From NCBI RefSeq assembly GCF_026126425.1, contig NZ_JAFMPW010000006.1, positions 1-64,000 of the forward strand: DNA of 64,000 bases, in the 5' to 3' direction. The notes beneath the pieces were generated by a model, which saw only the letters and a list, made by a program, of their open reading frames with translations, was not told the origin of the DNA and made no database searches. This DNA is from Muriicola sp. Z0-33 (GTDB taxonomy: Bacteria > Bacteroidota > Bacteroidia > Flavobacteriales > Flavobacteriaceae). Positions within the stretch are counted from its first letter, which is position 1, and each line of letters begins with the position of its first letter. Of the stretch, positions 55,409-64,000 are shown one piece after another. Position numbers and translations under genes: made by a program.

Positions 55409-57850
55409 ATGTTTAAGCGCTGCCTTTTATTTTTTACACTTTTTGCAATATATACATTGCAGGCACAAGAGCAGTTGCTTCCTCCAGATTTCCGGCAGCA
55501 CAATTTAACAGAGTACAATTCTAGCTTCCTGAGTCCGGTTTTTGCCCTGGATAGAAATAATCCGCAGTCCGTAGCACTTTGGACGCGTTGGCAATGGCAG
55601 AGTATTGATGCCGATCCAACAACACTTTTTCTTAATTATACAAGGAGATTAGACACCGAGTCTGTTGCAGGAATTGGATTTTTTCAGAACAATACAGGAG
55701 TATTTATACAGTCGGGGAGCGTCTTGAATTACGCTTATGCACTGGATTTGGAATCGAACGCTCAAATAGCATTTGGGCTTAATTTATTCGGATTCGTCAG
55801 AAAACTGGCAGATACCTATCAACCAGATCCAAATATCGGCTTACCTGCATTAGCCGAAACCAATGATTTTATTTTACGCCTTGATCCAAGTCTGCGATTT
55901 AAACTAGATAGGTTTAGCATTGGTATTGTTGCCGAAAATTTGTTCGACTATAATTTTTCTACCAGTGAAAAGGATACCGGGCCAATGGAAAAAGTATATA
56001 TAGGGTTGGCCAGCTACAGTTTTCCTGTCACTATTTTTGGCTCATCGGATAATTCATTTATTCAGCCCACAGTTTATATGAAAACCCTGCCCAATTACGG
56101 TAATCAATTTGGGTTTACCACTTTATTCTCTAATCCTAAGTTTTGGGTACAGGCCGGTTATAATAACTTTTATGGAGTTTCCGGTGGAGCAGGGGCAAGG
56201 TTGTTTGACAGGTTTTCTCTCGGAGCTTTGGTAGAATTTGGTAGTAGTGATGAGCTAACAGGTACAGATCCAACTTTTGAATTCGTAACTTCTTACAAGC
56301 TAGGGCCTATTGAGCGTAAGGACAAGATTGTACCGCCTGAAGAAGAGGAGGAGGAAGAAAAACCACTAATAACGGAAGAAGAGCAATTGGAAGACGCCGT
56401 AACCACTGAAGAGGCGGTGATCGACAAAAAAGAAGAACGCCGATTGGAAAAAGAGGCAGAACTGGCAGCCAGGCAAAGACGAAAAGATTCAGTAGCAGAT
56501 GTAAGAGCCCAGAAGAAGCTGGCTGTGGCAAATGCGAAAGCCGCAGAAAAAGTGCAGGATTCTATAACCAGGGAAGAAAAGCGATTAAACCTGATTGAAG
56601 CCGAAAAAATTGCCCAGCGCCGTCAGGATTCTTTAGCTGAAATACGAACTCAGCAAAGGATAACGGATGCAGCCAGAATGCGTGAACAAAAAACGAACGA
56701 TTCTTTGGCCCAGGTGCAAAAAGCAGCCGAGTTGGAAACTGCCAGGCAACTTACATTACAAAGAAGGAAAGATTCTATTAGTGCGGTAGAGAAAGAGAAA
56801 GAATTGGAGGCTCAAAGACTTGCTCAGCAAAGAGCCAGGGATTCTATAGCCGAAGTAAGGGAACAAGAAAGAATTGCAGAGGTGGCCAAAGTGCGCGAGC
56901 AAAAAAGGAAAGATTCTTTGGCCCAGGTGCAAAAAGCAGCGGAATTGGAAACTGCCAGGCAACTTGCTTTGCAAAGAAGAAAAGATTCTATCAGTGCGGT
57001 AGAGAAAGCGAAAGAATTGGAGGCCCAAAGAATTGCTCAGCAGAGAACCAGGGATTCTATAGCTGAAGTAAGGGAACAGGAAAGAATTGCGGAGGCGGCC
57101 AAAGTGCGCGAGCAAAAAAGGAAAGATTCGTTGGCCCGGGTGCAAAAAGCTGCGGAATTGGAAGCAGCCAGGCAACTTGCTTTGCAAAGAAGGAAAGATT
57201 CTATCAGTGCAGTAGAGAAAGCGAAAGAATTGGAGGCTCAAAGACTTGCTCAGCAAAGAACCAGGGATTCTATAGCTGAAGTAAGGGAACAGGAAAGAAT
57301 TGCCGAGGCGGCCAGAAAAGCCGAACAGCAGAGGAAAGACTCCCTTGAAGCTGTCCAAAAGGCTGAGGCAGCAGCAATTGCCAGGAGAATAGCGGAAAAG
57401 AAAACACAGGATTCTTTGGCAAGGATAAAAGCTGAAGAAGAACTTGCAATTGCAAGGGCAAAAGAGCAGGAACGTATTCAGGATTCCATAGCGCAAGCCA
57501 AAGCAGAAGCGGCTGAAGCCTTTAAACAACAAGCTGCCCAAGAGGCTGCAGTAACCGTTGAACCGGAGGCCGGGGAGAAATATGAGGAAGCGGTCACTGA
57601 AGACGGTCTGGAACCAGGATTTTATCTTATCGCCAATGTTTTTGGCACAAAAAAATACTTCAACAGTTTTATGGCTACATTGAAAGATCAGGGATTAAGG
57701 CCCAAGTCGTTCTTCAGGAGCTTAAATAGCTACAACTATGTTTATTTACAGCGTTATGACTCTATGACCGAGGCCAGAAAAGCTAGAGATACGAAGTTCA
57801 ATGGAAGATATCAGGGGAAAACCTGGATTTTCAGGGTTGTAGCACAGTAG
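55409..57850 (+). CDS. PorP/SprF-type outer-membrane protein with repeated coiled coil and SPOR-like domain
   Basis: The 813-residue protein has a signal peptide (about residues 1-19) and a PorP/SprF-type beta-barrel region (about 20-310) with LPPDFRQHNLTEYNSSFLSP, GIGFFQNNTGVF and FGLNLFGFVRK. An acidic linker (EEEEEEE) follows, then about 410 residues of Ala/Glu/Lys/Arg-rich coiled coil that includes three tandem 71-residue repeats (residues 439-651), each built of about 23-24-residue units with an R-x-D-S-[IL] motif. The last 77 residues (GFYLIANVFGTKKYF to IFRVVAQ) resemble a SPOR domain, which binds peptidoglycan. Ordinary SprF proteins are about 300 residues. A link to type IX secretion or gliding is inferred from the N-terminal family only. 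Confidence 0.85.
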   Translation: MFKRCLLFFTLFAIYTLQAQEQLLPPDFRQHNLTEYNSSFLSPVFALDRNNPQSVALWTRWQWQSIDADPTTLFLNYTRRLDTESVAGIGFFQNNTGVFIQSGSVLNYAYALDLESNAQIAFGLNLFGFVRKLADTYQPDPNIGLPALAETNDFILRLDPSLRFKLDRFSIGIVAENLFDYNFSTSEKDTGPMEKVYIGLASYSFPVTIFGSSDNSFIQPTVYMKTLPNYGNQFGFTTLFSNPKFWVQAGYNNFYGVSGGAGARLFDRFSLGALVEFGSSDELTGTDPTFEFVTSYKLGPIERKDKIVPPEEEEEEEKPLITEEEQLEDAVTTEEAVIDKKEERRLEKEAELAARQRRKDSVADVRAQKKLAVANAKAAEKVQDSITREEKRLNLIEAEKIAQRRQDSLAEIRTQQRITDAARMREQKTNDSLAQVQKAAELETARQLTLQRRKDSISAVEKEKELEAQRLAQQRARDSIAEVREQERIAEVAKVREQKRKDSLAQVQKAAELETARQLALQRRKDSISAVEKAKELEAQRIAQQRTRDSIAEVREQERIAEAAKVREQKRKDSLARVQKAAELEAARQLALQRRKDSISAVEKAKELEAQRLAQQRTRDSIAEVREQERIAEAARKAEQQRKDSLEAVQKAEAAAIARRIAEKKTQDSLARIKAEEELAIARAKEQERIQDSIAQAKAEAAEAFKQQAAQEAAVTVEPEAGEKYEEAVTEDGLEPGFYLIANVFGTKKYFNSFMATLKDQGLRPKSFFRSLNSYNYVYLQRYDSMTEARKARDTKFNGRYQGKTWIFRVVAQ
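56723..57361 (+). repeat. three tandem 213-bp direct repeats inside the PorP/SprF-type gene
   Basis: Copies begin at 56723, 56936 and 57149, exactly 213 bases apart, and encode 71-residue units. They start AAELETARQL-like and end RVQK/QVQK-like and differ at only a handful of residues. Identity falls off in the third copy's end, where ARKAEQQRKDS replaces the earlier sequence. Such in-frame repeats can change copy number by recombination or slippage. Confidence 0.9.
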
Positions 57851-57851
57851 T

Positions 57852-58448
57852 CTATTTCTTAATTTCCTTATTGATGAGCACCTCCAGATAGGCAACGGTA
57901 TTCAATAAATATTTTCTATCCTGGGTGATGGTGGCCATGGCAACAGCGCCTTGCAACATGGTATACATTTGTTTCGCAAATTGCAGGGGAGTAACCGGCA
58001 ACCTTAACTCATTATTATTTACACCATTTTCCAATACCAAGGCGATCTTCCCCTCAATAGTTTTCACGGTTTCCCTGGCTGCCGCTGAGAGTAGTTTATT
58101 ATTATATTGGGCATCCACGCCAACATTCAGAACCGGACATCCGCCCAATTCATAAGTAAACTCGTCATAGCTCCTGTAGAATTCAGTGAGAACAAAAAGC
58201 TTTTGAATCGCTGTTCCCTCAGTGTTTAGTTGTTGATCAATGGCCTGGAGTAGGCGAGTGCTGTTGAATTCAAAGGCCGCAAGGGCCAGGGACTCTTTAT
58301 TTTCAAAATTACCATACAAGGCCCCCTTTGTCAGACCAGTAGCCTCGGTAAGATCACTCATACTTGTCCCTACATAACCATGTTTATTAAATATTGGAGC
58401 TACTGTTTCAATAATAAAGGCAGTGGTTCTTTCGGCTTTGGTGGTCAT
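57852..58448 (-). CDS. TetR/AcrR family transcriptional regulator
   Basis: The 198-residue regulator has an N-terminal helix-turn-helix: IFNKHGYVGTSMSDLTEATG, LTKGALYGNFENKESL, and a ligand-binding helical domain with GGCPVLNVGVDAQYNN. It would repress a gene set until it binds a small molecule. A palindrome in its upstream region (58480-58499) is a candidate operator for autoregulation. Its stop faces the PorP/SprF-type gene stop one base away, with no terminator between them. Confidence 0.92.
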   Translation of the reverse strand: MTTKAERTTAFIIETVAPIFNKHGYVGTSMSDLTEATGLTKGALYGNFENKESLALAAFEFNSTRLLQAIDQQLNTEGTAIQKLFVLTEFYRSYDEFTYELGGCPVLNVGVDAQYNNKLLSAAARETVKTIEGKIALVLENGVNNNELRLPVTPLQFAKQMYTMLQGAVAMATITQDRKYLLNTVAYLEVLINKEIKK

Positions 58449-58479
58449 AGAAATTCATTTTATACGAATATAGAAAAAC

Positions 58480-58499
58480 TATATACTGCATGGTATATA
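58480..58499. promoter_or_regulatory. candidate TetR operator
   Basis: TATATAC (58480-58486) and GTATATA (58493-58499) form a perfect inverted repeat with a six-base spacer, 32 bases upstream of the TetR start codon. Size and position suit autorepression; it is a sequence match only. It lies between the TetR gene and the clpB terminator. Confidence 0.5.
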
Positions 58500-58506
58500 A
58501 TCGAAT

Positions 58507-58543
58507 AAAAAAAATGTGCCTTAAAATATAACTTTAAGGCACA
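58507..58543 (-). terminator. terminator of clpB
   Basis: TGTGCCTTAAA (58515-58525) pairs with TTTAAGGCACA (58533-58543) over 11 bp around a seven-base loop. On the minus strand it is followed by a run of eight T, making a strong intrinsic terminator after clpB. Confidence 0.9.
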
Positions 58544-58564
58544 CTCAATTATTGGTACGAACTA

Positions 58565-61165
58565 TTATTTTACCAGCTCATTTTGATTCCTGAAAACCAA
58601 GCTGTCATCAAATGAATCTATCAGTACAATGCTGTCTGCCTTGACTTTCCCACCAAGCAGATCCTTAGACAGGGCATTTAAGACCTCTCTTTGAATTACC
58701 CTTTTTATGGGACGGGCTCCATATTGAGGATCGTATCCCATTTTTGCCAGATAGGCTATTGCTTCCTCTGTGGCGTCAATTGTAATATGCTGCTTAGAAA
58801 GCATTTTTTGTAATTGAGCCAGTTGCAATCTGACGATAGCAGTAATATTTTCCCTGGTTAGAGGTGTAAACATTATAATATCATCTATTCTGTTTAAAAA
58901 TTCGGGACGGATAGATTGCCTTAATAATGCGAGTACCTCTACCTTGGAGGCTTCTGCCGCGGTGTGCAGATCAACTCCATCTCCAAATTTTTCCTGTATT
59001 AAATGACTGCCCATATTACTGGTCATTATAATGATAGTATTCTTAAAATCGGCCACTCTACCTTTGTTATCAGTAAGTCTTCCTTCATCTAATACCTGAA
59101 GCAATATGTTGAAAGTATCCGGATGTGCTTTCTCTATTTCATCGAGCAATACTACGGAATAAGGCCTTCTTCTTACTGCTTCGGTAAGTTGCCCACCTTC
59201 GTCATAGCCAACGTATCCGGGAGGTGCGCCAACCAGTCTGCTCACGGCATGGCGTTCCTGATATTCACTCATATCTATTCTTGTCATAGCATTTTCATCA
59301 TCGAATAAATACGCAGCAAGAGTTTTCGCCAATTCTGTTTTACCCACCCCAGTGGTCCCTAAAAAGAGGAATGATCCTATGGGCCTCTTGGCATCTTGCA
59401 AGCCTGCCCTGCTGCGCCTGATGGCATCGGACACTGCCTGAATGGCTTCTTCCTGCCCAACTACTCTTTTATGTAAAACTTCTTCCAGTTTCAGGAGTTT
59501 TTCACGCTCACTTTGTAACATTTTCGTTACGGGGATGCCAGTCCATTTAGCTACCACTTCTGCAATATCCTCATTGGTAACCTCCTCCTTTATTAAAGTT
59601 CCGGCTTTCTGCTGCTCTGCAAGAGCAATTTGTAGTTTATCCAGTTTTTCCTGGGCATCCTTAATTTTACCGTATCTCAATTCTGCAACCTTCCCATAAT
59701 CTCCGCTTCTTTCTGCACGCTCAGCTTCCAGCTTGAAGTTTTCAATATCCTGTTTTGTTTTTTGGATGTTATCTACAACGGTCTTTTCACTTTCCCATTT
59801 AGCAAATATTTCGGAACGCTCTTCTTTGAAATTGCCAAGCTCACTGTTCAATAAACTGAGTTTGGCTTTGTCGTTCTCTCTTTTAATTGCTTCGATCTCT
59901 ATTTCCAGTTGCATTATTTTTCGGTCCAGGACATCTAACTCCTCAGGTTTCGAATTTATTTCCATTCTCAATTTGGAGGCGGCCTCGTCCATAAGGTCAA
60001 TTGCTTTATCTGGCAGAAACCTATCGGTAATGTAACGCTGGGATAATTCAACAGCGGCAATGACAGCTTCATCTTTTATTCTCACTTTATGATGTGCTTC
60101 ATACTTTTCTTTTAAACCCCTTAAAATAGAAATTGCACTTTCTGTATCAGGTTCGTTAACCACAACTTTCTGGAATCTTCGCTCCAGGGCTTTATCTTTT
60201 TCAAAGTACTTCTGATATTCATCTAAGGTGGTTGCACCAATTGCGCGCAATTCTCCCCTGGCCAAAGCTGGCTTCAGGATGTTGGCAGCATCCATGGCTC
60301 CTTGGCCCCCACCAGCGCCCACAAGAGTGTGGATTTCATCAATAAAGAGAACAATGTTCCCATCAGACGATGTTACCTCTTTAATCACCGCTTTGAGCCG
60401 TTCTTCAAACTCACCCTTGTATTTAGCTCCGGCGATTAGCGCACCCATGTCCAGGGAGTAGATGATTTTATCTTTTAAATTTTCGGGGATATCGCCCTGG
60501 ATAATTCTATGGGCCAAGCCCTCGGCAATGGCAGTTTTACCCGTACCGGGTGCTCCAACCAACATGGGATTGTTCTTGGTTCTTCTGGAAAGTATTTGTA
60601 AAATTCTTCTGATTTCTTCATCCCTTCCAATAACCGGATCTAATTTGCCGCTATCTGCGAGTTCGTTGAGATTTCTCGCATATTTGCTCAAGGAATTATA
60701 AGTTTCTTCTGCGCTCTGTGAGGTCACCTTCCCACCTTTGCGAAGTTCTTCTATGGCGGCTTTAAGGTCTTTTTCTGCTACTCCCTGATCTTTAAGAATC
60801 TGAGAAATTTTGCTTTTGGATTTAAAGATGGCTAAAATGAAATGTTCTATTGAGACATATTCATCCTCCATCTTCTTGGCTATAATGCTGGCCTCGTTTA
60901 CAGTTTTACCTGCCTCATTAGAAAATTGAAGTTGTCCGCCAGTAACTTTTGGAAAACGTTCCAGTTCTTTCTCCAGGATTTGATTCACCATGGGAATGTT
61001 GACCTGCAACTTTTTAAGAATAAAGGGTAATACATTTTCATCTACTGTGAATATCGCTTTAAAGAGATGTTCATTTTCTAGTTGCTGATGTTCCATTTCC
61101 TGAGCAAGCTGTTGTGCCTGCTGAATAACTTCCTGGGATTTTATAGTAAAATTATTTATGTTCAT
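58565..61165 (-). CDS. clpB: ATP-dependent disaggregase ClpB
   Basis: The 866-residue protein has two N-terminal Clp repeats, two AAA+ modules with Walker A motifs ([14 protein letters not shown] and [14 protein letters not shown]), Walker [17 protein letters not shown] in the first module, and a coiled-coil middle domain (about residues 400-530). With DnaK it pulls apart aggregates after heat stress. The promoter in 61166-61328 is not evident, and no heat-shock repressor element was seen. A strong terminator follows. Confidence 0.97.
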   Translation of the reverse strand: MNINNFTIKSQEVIQQAQQLAQEMEHQQLENEHLFKAIFTVDENVLPFILKKLQVNIPMVNQILEKELERFPKVTGGQLQFSNEAGKTVNEASIIAKKMEDEYVSIEHFILAIFKSKSKISQILKDQGVAEKDLKAAIEELRKGGKVTSQSAEETYNSLSKYARNLNELADSGKLDPVIGRDEEIRRILQILSRRTKNNPMLVGAPGTGKTAIAEGLAHRIIQGDIPENLKDKIIYSLDMGALIAGAKYKGEFEERLKAVIKEVTSSDGNIVLFIDEIHTLVGAGGGQGAMDAANILKPALARGELRAIGATTLDEYQKYFEKDKALERRFQKVVVNEPDTESAISILRGLKEKYEAHHKVRIKDEAVIAAVELSQRYITDRFLPDKAIDLMDEAASKLRMEINSKPEELDVLDRKIMQLEIEIEAIKRENDKAKLSLLNSELGNFKEERSEIFAKWESEKTVVDNIQKTKQDIENFKLEAERAERSGDYGKVAELRYGKIKDAQEKLDKLQIALAEQQKAGTLIKEEVTNEDIAEVVAKWTGIPVTKMLQSEREKLLKLEEVLHKRVVGQEEAIQAVSDAIRRSRAGLQDAKRPIGSFLFLGTTGVGKTELAKTLAAYLFDDENAMTRIDMSEYQERHAVSRLVGAPPGYVGYDEGGQLTEAVRRRPYSVVLLDEIEKAHPDTFNILLQVLDEGRLTDNKGRVADFKNTIIIMTSNMGSHLIQEKFGDGVDLHTAAEASKVEVLALLRQSIRPEFLNRIDDIIMFTPLTRENITAIVRLQLAQLQKMLSKQHITIDATEEAIAYLAKMGYDPQYGARPIKRVIQREVLNALSKDLLGGKVKADSIVLIDSFDDSLVFRNQNELVK

Positions 61166-61328
61166 TATAGTATATCTTTGTGGTGTATATCAATTTTTCT
61201 AGCATAGTTCAACAACCTTACCAATAGGCCAAAGTAGACAAAATGACACCTTATAGCCTTAAAAACAAGTCATTACGGCAGTGTAAGGAATTATAGAAGT
61301 GCCGACCAATCTGGGTAATAGTAATAAA

Positions 61329-61724
61329 ATGGGAATATTCAGTTCAATATTTGGAAATAGTAGTTCAGGGGAAAACAATGATAATGGCAAGGCTGCCTGG
61401 ATATCATTAAATAGTTTAGATCAATTAGAAGAGATCGAGAAAATGTCAGAAGACCGGCCTCAGTTTATATTTAAACACTCTACAAGCTGTGGTATAAGTG
61501 GTATGGTACTTAGAATGTTTAAACAAAGTTATAGTCTGGAACCGAAAGCGGCAGATTTGTATTATCTTGATTTACATGCTTATCGGCAAATATCAAATAA
61601 AGTAGCAGAGAAATTTGGGGTTTATCATCAATCACCACAGTTACTGGTGATTAAAAACGGAGAGGTAGTGGCGCACAATTCTCATGGGGGTATTTCTGAA
61701 ATGGCTCTGGAAAATTATATTTAA
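61329..61724 (+). CDS. ytxJ: bacillithiol-system redox protein YtxJ
   Basis: The 131-residue thioredoxin-fold protein has the monothiol site FIFKHSTSCGISGMVLRMF (one cysteine, C-G-I-S) followed by LYYLDLHAYRQISNKVAEKFG and the cis-Pro-like HQSPQLLVIKNGEVV. YtxJ proteins occur with bacillithiol synthesis in Bacteroidota and Firmicutes. ATG at 61329 is chosen; a start at 61299 (in-frame GTG) would add ten residues unlike homologues. The bacillithiol synthesis genes are not in this window. Confidence 0.88.
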   Translation: MGIFSSIFGNSSSGENNDNGKAAWISLNSLDQLEEIEKMSEDRPQFIFKHSTSCGISGMVLRMFKQSYSLEPKAADLYYLDLHAYRQISNKVAEKFGVYHQSPQLLVIKNGEVVAHNSHGGISEMALENYI

Positions 61725-61757
61725 AAAAAAGCCCCGGCTTTTGGGCCGGGGCTTTTT
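61725..61757. terminator. bidirectional terminator between ytxJ and the lipoprotein gene
   Basis: GCCCCGGC (61731-61738) pairs with GCCGGGGC (61745-61752) around a six-base loop. An A run precedes and a T run follows, so it can stop transcription from both convergent genes. Confidence 0.88.
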
Positions 61758-61760
61758 AAT

Positions 61761-62948
61761 TTAGTTGAACTTATGCCTGATAATAATATTCTTCAGACGA
61801 GATTTTAAATCTTCCCCTGCATCATAAACCATTTGCTCGTTTGAGGGAAATGGTACTGCAGCAAGATTTAACAGGGAAACCAAATTGTTATCCAACGCTC
61901 TTTTATCGCCATTATAATTGGCATAAATATGCTCAAAAATAAATTCACTGGATAATGGGTATGAATTCACTGCTTGTTTCGTTTTCAAGTCTATGTACTG
62001 AACGTTACCAACAACCTGAGCGGCCTTGTGCTGTGTAAACTGATAAAAATTACACCTTACGGTTTTTAAACGATCAATTTTAATCTCATTTCCAAGGCTA
62101 TCCTTCACCAGGTTACCATTTTCGTCTTCAAGGTATTCATATCCGTCCTTGATTTGTTTCTCTTTTATAAGCTGTTTTTCACTTATTTGTTCAGGAGTAA
62201 TGTTAATGTTTCTGAAGGCTACCTGCATCTCATAATCATAATCTATATTCTTAAGAGGATTTGCATGATACTCTGTCCATAGATCATTAAGACCATATGT
62301 ATTAAAATTCAACAATTCTTCTTCCAGACGCTCAGGAACAATCTGGTCTGTATCATTAACTACATTCACCTTAACATAATCCAATCCCTTTATGTGGGCC
62401 AGTTCCATCTTTTCTTTAGTGTCGCTGAAACCCGGGTTGATTTCTTCCAGATACTTAAAATCTTCATAGGCATTCCTATAGTCAAATTTACTAGAGGCAT
62501 TGGCCAGTAGATTATTGGCATTGCTATACAAATAATCTGATAATTCCTCTTTTGAAGCAAGGATATCCTCGTCATAATTGTTGAAAGAAAATCTGGCGTT
62601 TCTGTTTTCATCAAATATTTGCAAGGGCAATAAGGGTCTAATACGTTCCTGAATATTTTTAAGCTGACTATAAGAAGTATAGATTGCTTCTAAATTAGCC
62701 GGATTCCCATCATTTTTTAAAAAAGAGATATTCTGTAATTCTCTTTCAGTATTTTTCTGAAATGCTTCTTCTAAAATTAAGATATAAGGCTGATGGCTCT
62801 TTTTATTCTTGTTATCGGAAATATTTCGCAGGGCATTATTGATTGCACTGGTGTAATTACCTGTGTTTACTGCTTCTTGGGTCTTTTTGACCCCTCCGCA
62901 AGCGATCAAAAAAACCAATATCGAACTATAAAGTAGTGTTTTTTTCAT
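61761..62948 (-). CDS. unknown lipoprotein
   Basis: From ATG at 62948 the protein has 395 residues with a lipoprotein signal whose lipobox is VFLIAC. The mature part is soluble and helical, rich in asparagine, lysine and aromatic residues. A repeat-like N-terminal part (TSAINNALRNISDNKNKK and AYEDFKYLEEINPGF) may be TPR-like. I cannot assign a family. The 16-residue longer reading from 62996 would destroy the signal peptide, so it is rejected. Confidence 0.78.
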   Translation of the reverse strand: MKKTLLYSSILVFLIACGGVKKTQEAVNTGNYTSAINNALRNISDNKNKKSHQPYILILEEAFQKNTERELQNISFLKNDGNPANLEAIYTSYSQLKNIQERIRPLLPLQIFDENRNARFSFNNYDEDILASKEELSDYLYSNANNLLANASSKFDYRNAYEDFKYLEEINPGFSDTKEKMELAHIKGLDYVKVNVVNDTDQIVPERLEEELLNFNTYGLNDLWTEYHANPLKNIDYDYEMQVAFRNINITPEQISEKQLIKEKQIKDGYEYLEDENGNLVKDSLGNEIKIDRLKTVRCNFYQFTQHKAAQVVGNVQYIDLKTKQAVNSYPLSSEFIFEHIYANYNGDKRALDNNLVSLLNLAAVPFPSNEQMVYDAGEDLKSRLKNIIIRHKFN

Positions 62949-63075
62949 GACGTTATCTTTTATGATTTTGTTGGTTAAATCCAATAGCTGTGCCAAAATG
63001 GACTTTTAACATAACGCAAAACGACTATCTATCGTATAAGTTCGATGAAATCCTTTATATGAATGTATTTTTACC

Positions 63076-64000
63076 TTATTCTGTAGTTAAAGCGGGTAGT
63101 AGTTTAGTGGATACCTCACCGAATCCTATCCGTAAGCCGTCTTTCTCACAAAACCCTTTCAAAGTAACGGTGTCCAGGTCATTGATAGACTTTCTTAATT
63201 CCCCATTGCTTAGCGTAATGGGTTGTGTTCCCTGCCATGCTAACTCTAACATGGAGCCATAGGAATCGGGGGTAGCCCCGGAAATAGTACCACTCCCCAT
63301 CATATCCCCGCTGTTTACTTTACAGCCGTTCACCGTATGATGAGTTAATTGTTGTGCCATTGTCCAGTACATATGCCTGAAATTGGATCGGGTAACCGTG
63401 GTAGGTTCTCCTTTATCGGGTGTAATGGCCACCTCAAGATGTATGTCATAGCTTTTATCACCCTTTTGTTGCAAATAGGGTAGTGGTTCAGGATCCTGAG
63501 CTGGACTAGGGACACGAAAAGGAGTCAGGGCATCCAGGGTGACTATCCAGGGAGATATGGAAGAAGCAAAGTTTTTCGCCAGGAAGGGGCCAAGGGGTAC
63601 ATATTCCCATTTCTGCATATCCCTGGCACTCCAATCGTTGAAAAGCACCAGCCCAAAAATATAATCCTCTGCCTCTTCAATAGGAATGGGCTCACCCATA
63701 ATATTGGCATCAGTAGTGATGAAAGCCATTTCCAATTCAAAATCAACCATTTTGGAGGCGCCGTATACCGGGCTCGTACTTCCTTTTGGAAGCGTTTGCC
63801 CCATTGGCCTTCTTATAGGCGTTCCACTGGGAATAATGGTAGAGCTTCTCCCGTGATAACCTACCGGTATATGTAACCAATTGGGCAACAGGGCATTTTC
63901 CGGATCGCGAAACATCTTGCCTACATTAGTAGCGTGTTCCTTACTGGAATAAAAATCGGTATAATCCCCAATTTGAACAGGAAGTTGCATTTCTACTTCA
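63076..64000 (-). CDS. fahA: fumarylacetoacetase, partial (5' end outside window)
   Basis: The reading frame is open to the window edge, so the N-terminal domain is missing. The visible part has the FAH catalytic domain: [51 protein letters not shown] (metal and substrate residues) and [16 protein letters not shown]. It hydrolyses fumarylacetoacetate to fumarate and acetoacetate, the last step of tyrosine degradation. An ATG at 63990 is internal, not the true start. Confidence 0.93.
   Translation of the reverse strand, partial: EVEMQLPVQIGDYTDFYSSKEHATNVGKMFRDPENALLPNWLHIPVGYHGRSSTIIPSGTPIRRPMGQTLPKGSTSPVYGASKMVDFELEMAFITTDANIMGEPIPIEEAEDYIFGLVLFNDWSARDMQKWEYVPLGPFLAKNFASSISPWIVTLDALTPFRVPSPAQDPEPLPYLQQKGDKSYDIHLEVAITPDKGEPTTVTRSNFRHMYWTMAQQLTHHTVNGCKVNSGDMMGSGTISGATPDSYGSMLELAWQGTQPITLSNGELRKSINDLDTVTLKGFCEKDGLRIGFGEVSTKLLPALTTE

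Noticed and set aside
56756-57541. 261-residue open frame opposite the repeated coiled coil
   Set aside because: It is the mirror image of the repetitive, charged coiled coil; its product is Leu/Phe/Cys rich and low complexity, with no start signal or family.

Overview
The window looks like an ordinary chromosomal stretch from a member of the Flavobacteriaceae (phylum Bacteroidota). The evidence is AT-rich coding DNA, several Bacteroidota-type promoters (TAnnTTTG boxes), families restricted to or typical of the phylum (DUF6048, DUF6452, DUF6768, DUF6913, DUF4835/PorD, the unusual omega-like RNA polymerase subunit, PorP/SprF), the bacillithiol protein YtxJ, and family-specific gene order. The genus cannot be decided from the sequence. 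I see no insertion sequence, prophage, integrase, tRNA gene or CRISPR array. The longest gene-free stretches are about 210 bases (15701-15910 and 21715-21923) and I find no hidden gene in them.

1-8.4 kb: the 3' end of a 5S rRNA gene with its terminator (end of an rRNA operon); an unknown membrane protein; TrhA; a ZIP metal transporter followed by a DUF4268 gene broken by one in-frame stop; a THUMP RNA methyltransferase; the rlmD-DUF6452-DUF6048 group; and an ECF sigma factor with its DUF6768 membrane partner. 8.5-19 kb: rocD, rplS, trmD with neighbours, an N-terminally extended GAPDH, a Do-family protease, then dapF-GNAT-mltG and a secreted lysozyme-like protein.

19-31.6 kb: an RsmI-type methyltransferase, a low-molecular-weight phosphatase and dnaA on the minus strand; a thioesterase; YigZ, EamA, HAD and ribD; then prmC, ligA with an M23 peptidase, a cation/proton antiporter and an unknown secreted protein. 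31.6-46.5 kb: a 5'-nucleotidase split into two genes, dapA, the conserved bamD-omega-coaBC-porD-recN group, fabI, and a glycosyltransferase-YbbR-coaE-histidine kinase-response regulator run.

46.5-64 kb: a minus-strand run (gluconokinase, miaA, a voltage-gated potassium-type channel with a zinc ribbon, a DnaQ/GIY-YIG fusion, YggS), 3-hydroxyacyl-CoA dehydrogenase, a Gfo/Idh oxidoreductase, pcm, smpB, a DUF6503 lipoprotein, a histidine phosphatase, a large PorP/SprF-coiled coil-SPOR fusion, a TetR regulator with a likely operator, clpB, ytxJ, a lipoprotein and the 3' part of fumarylacetoacetase.

The genes are mainly housekeeping: rRNA/tRNA modification and translation, replication and repair, cell-envelope building (BamD, MltG, M23, YbbR, PorD, PorP), lysine/CoA/riboflavin synthesis and redox or protein quality control. 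The most unusual object is the 813-residue PorP/SprF-type outer-membrane protein with a long, internally repeated coiled coil and a C-terminal SPOR-like domain (55409-57850). No clear undescribed multi-gene system is visible.
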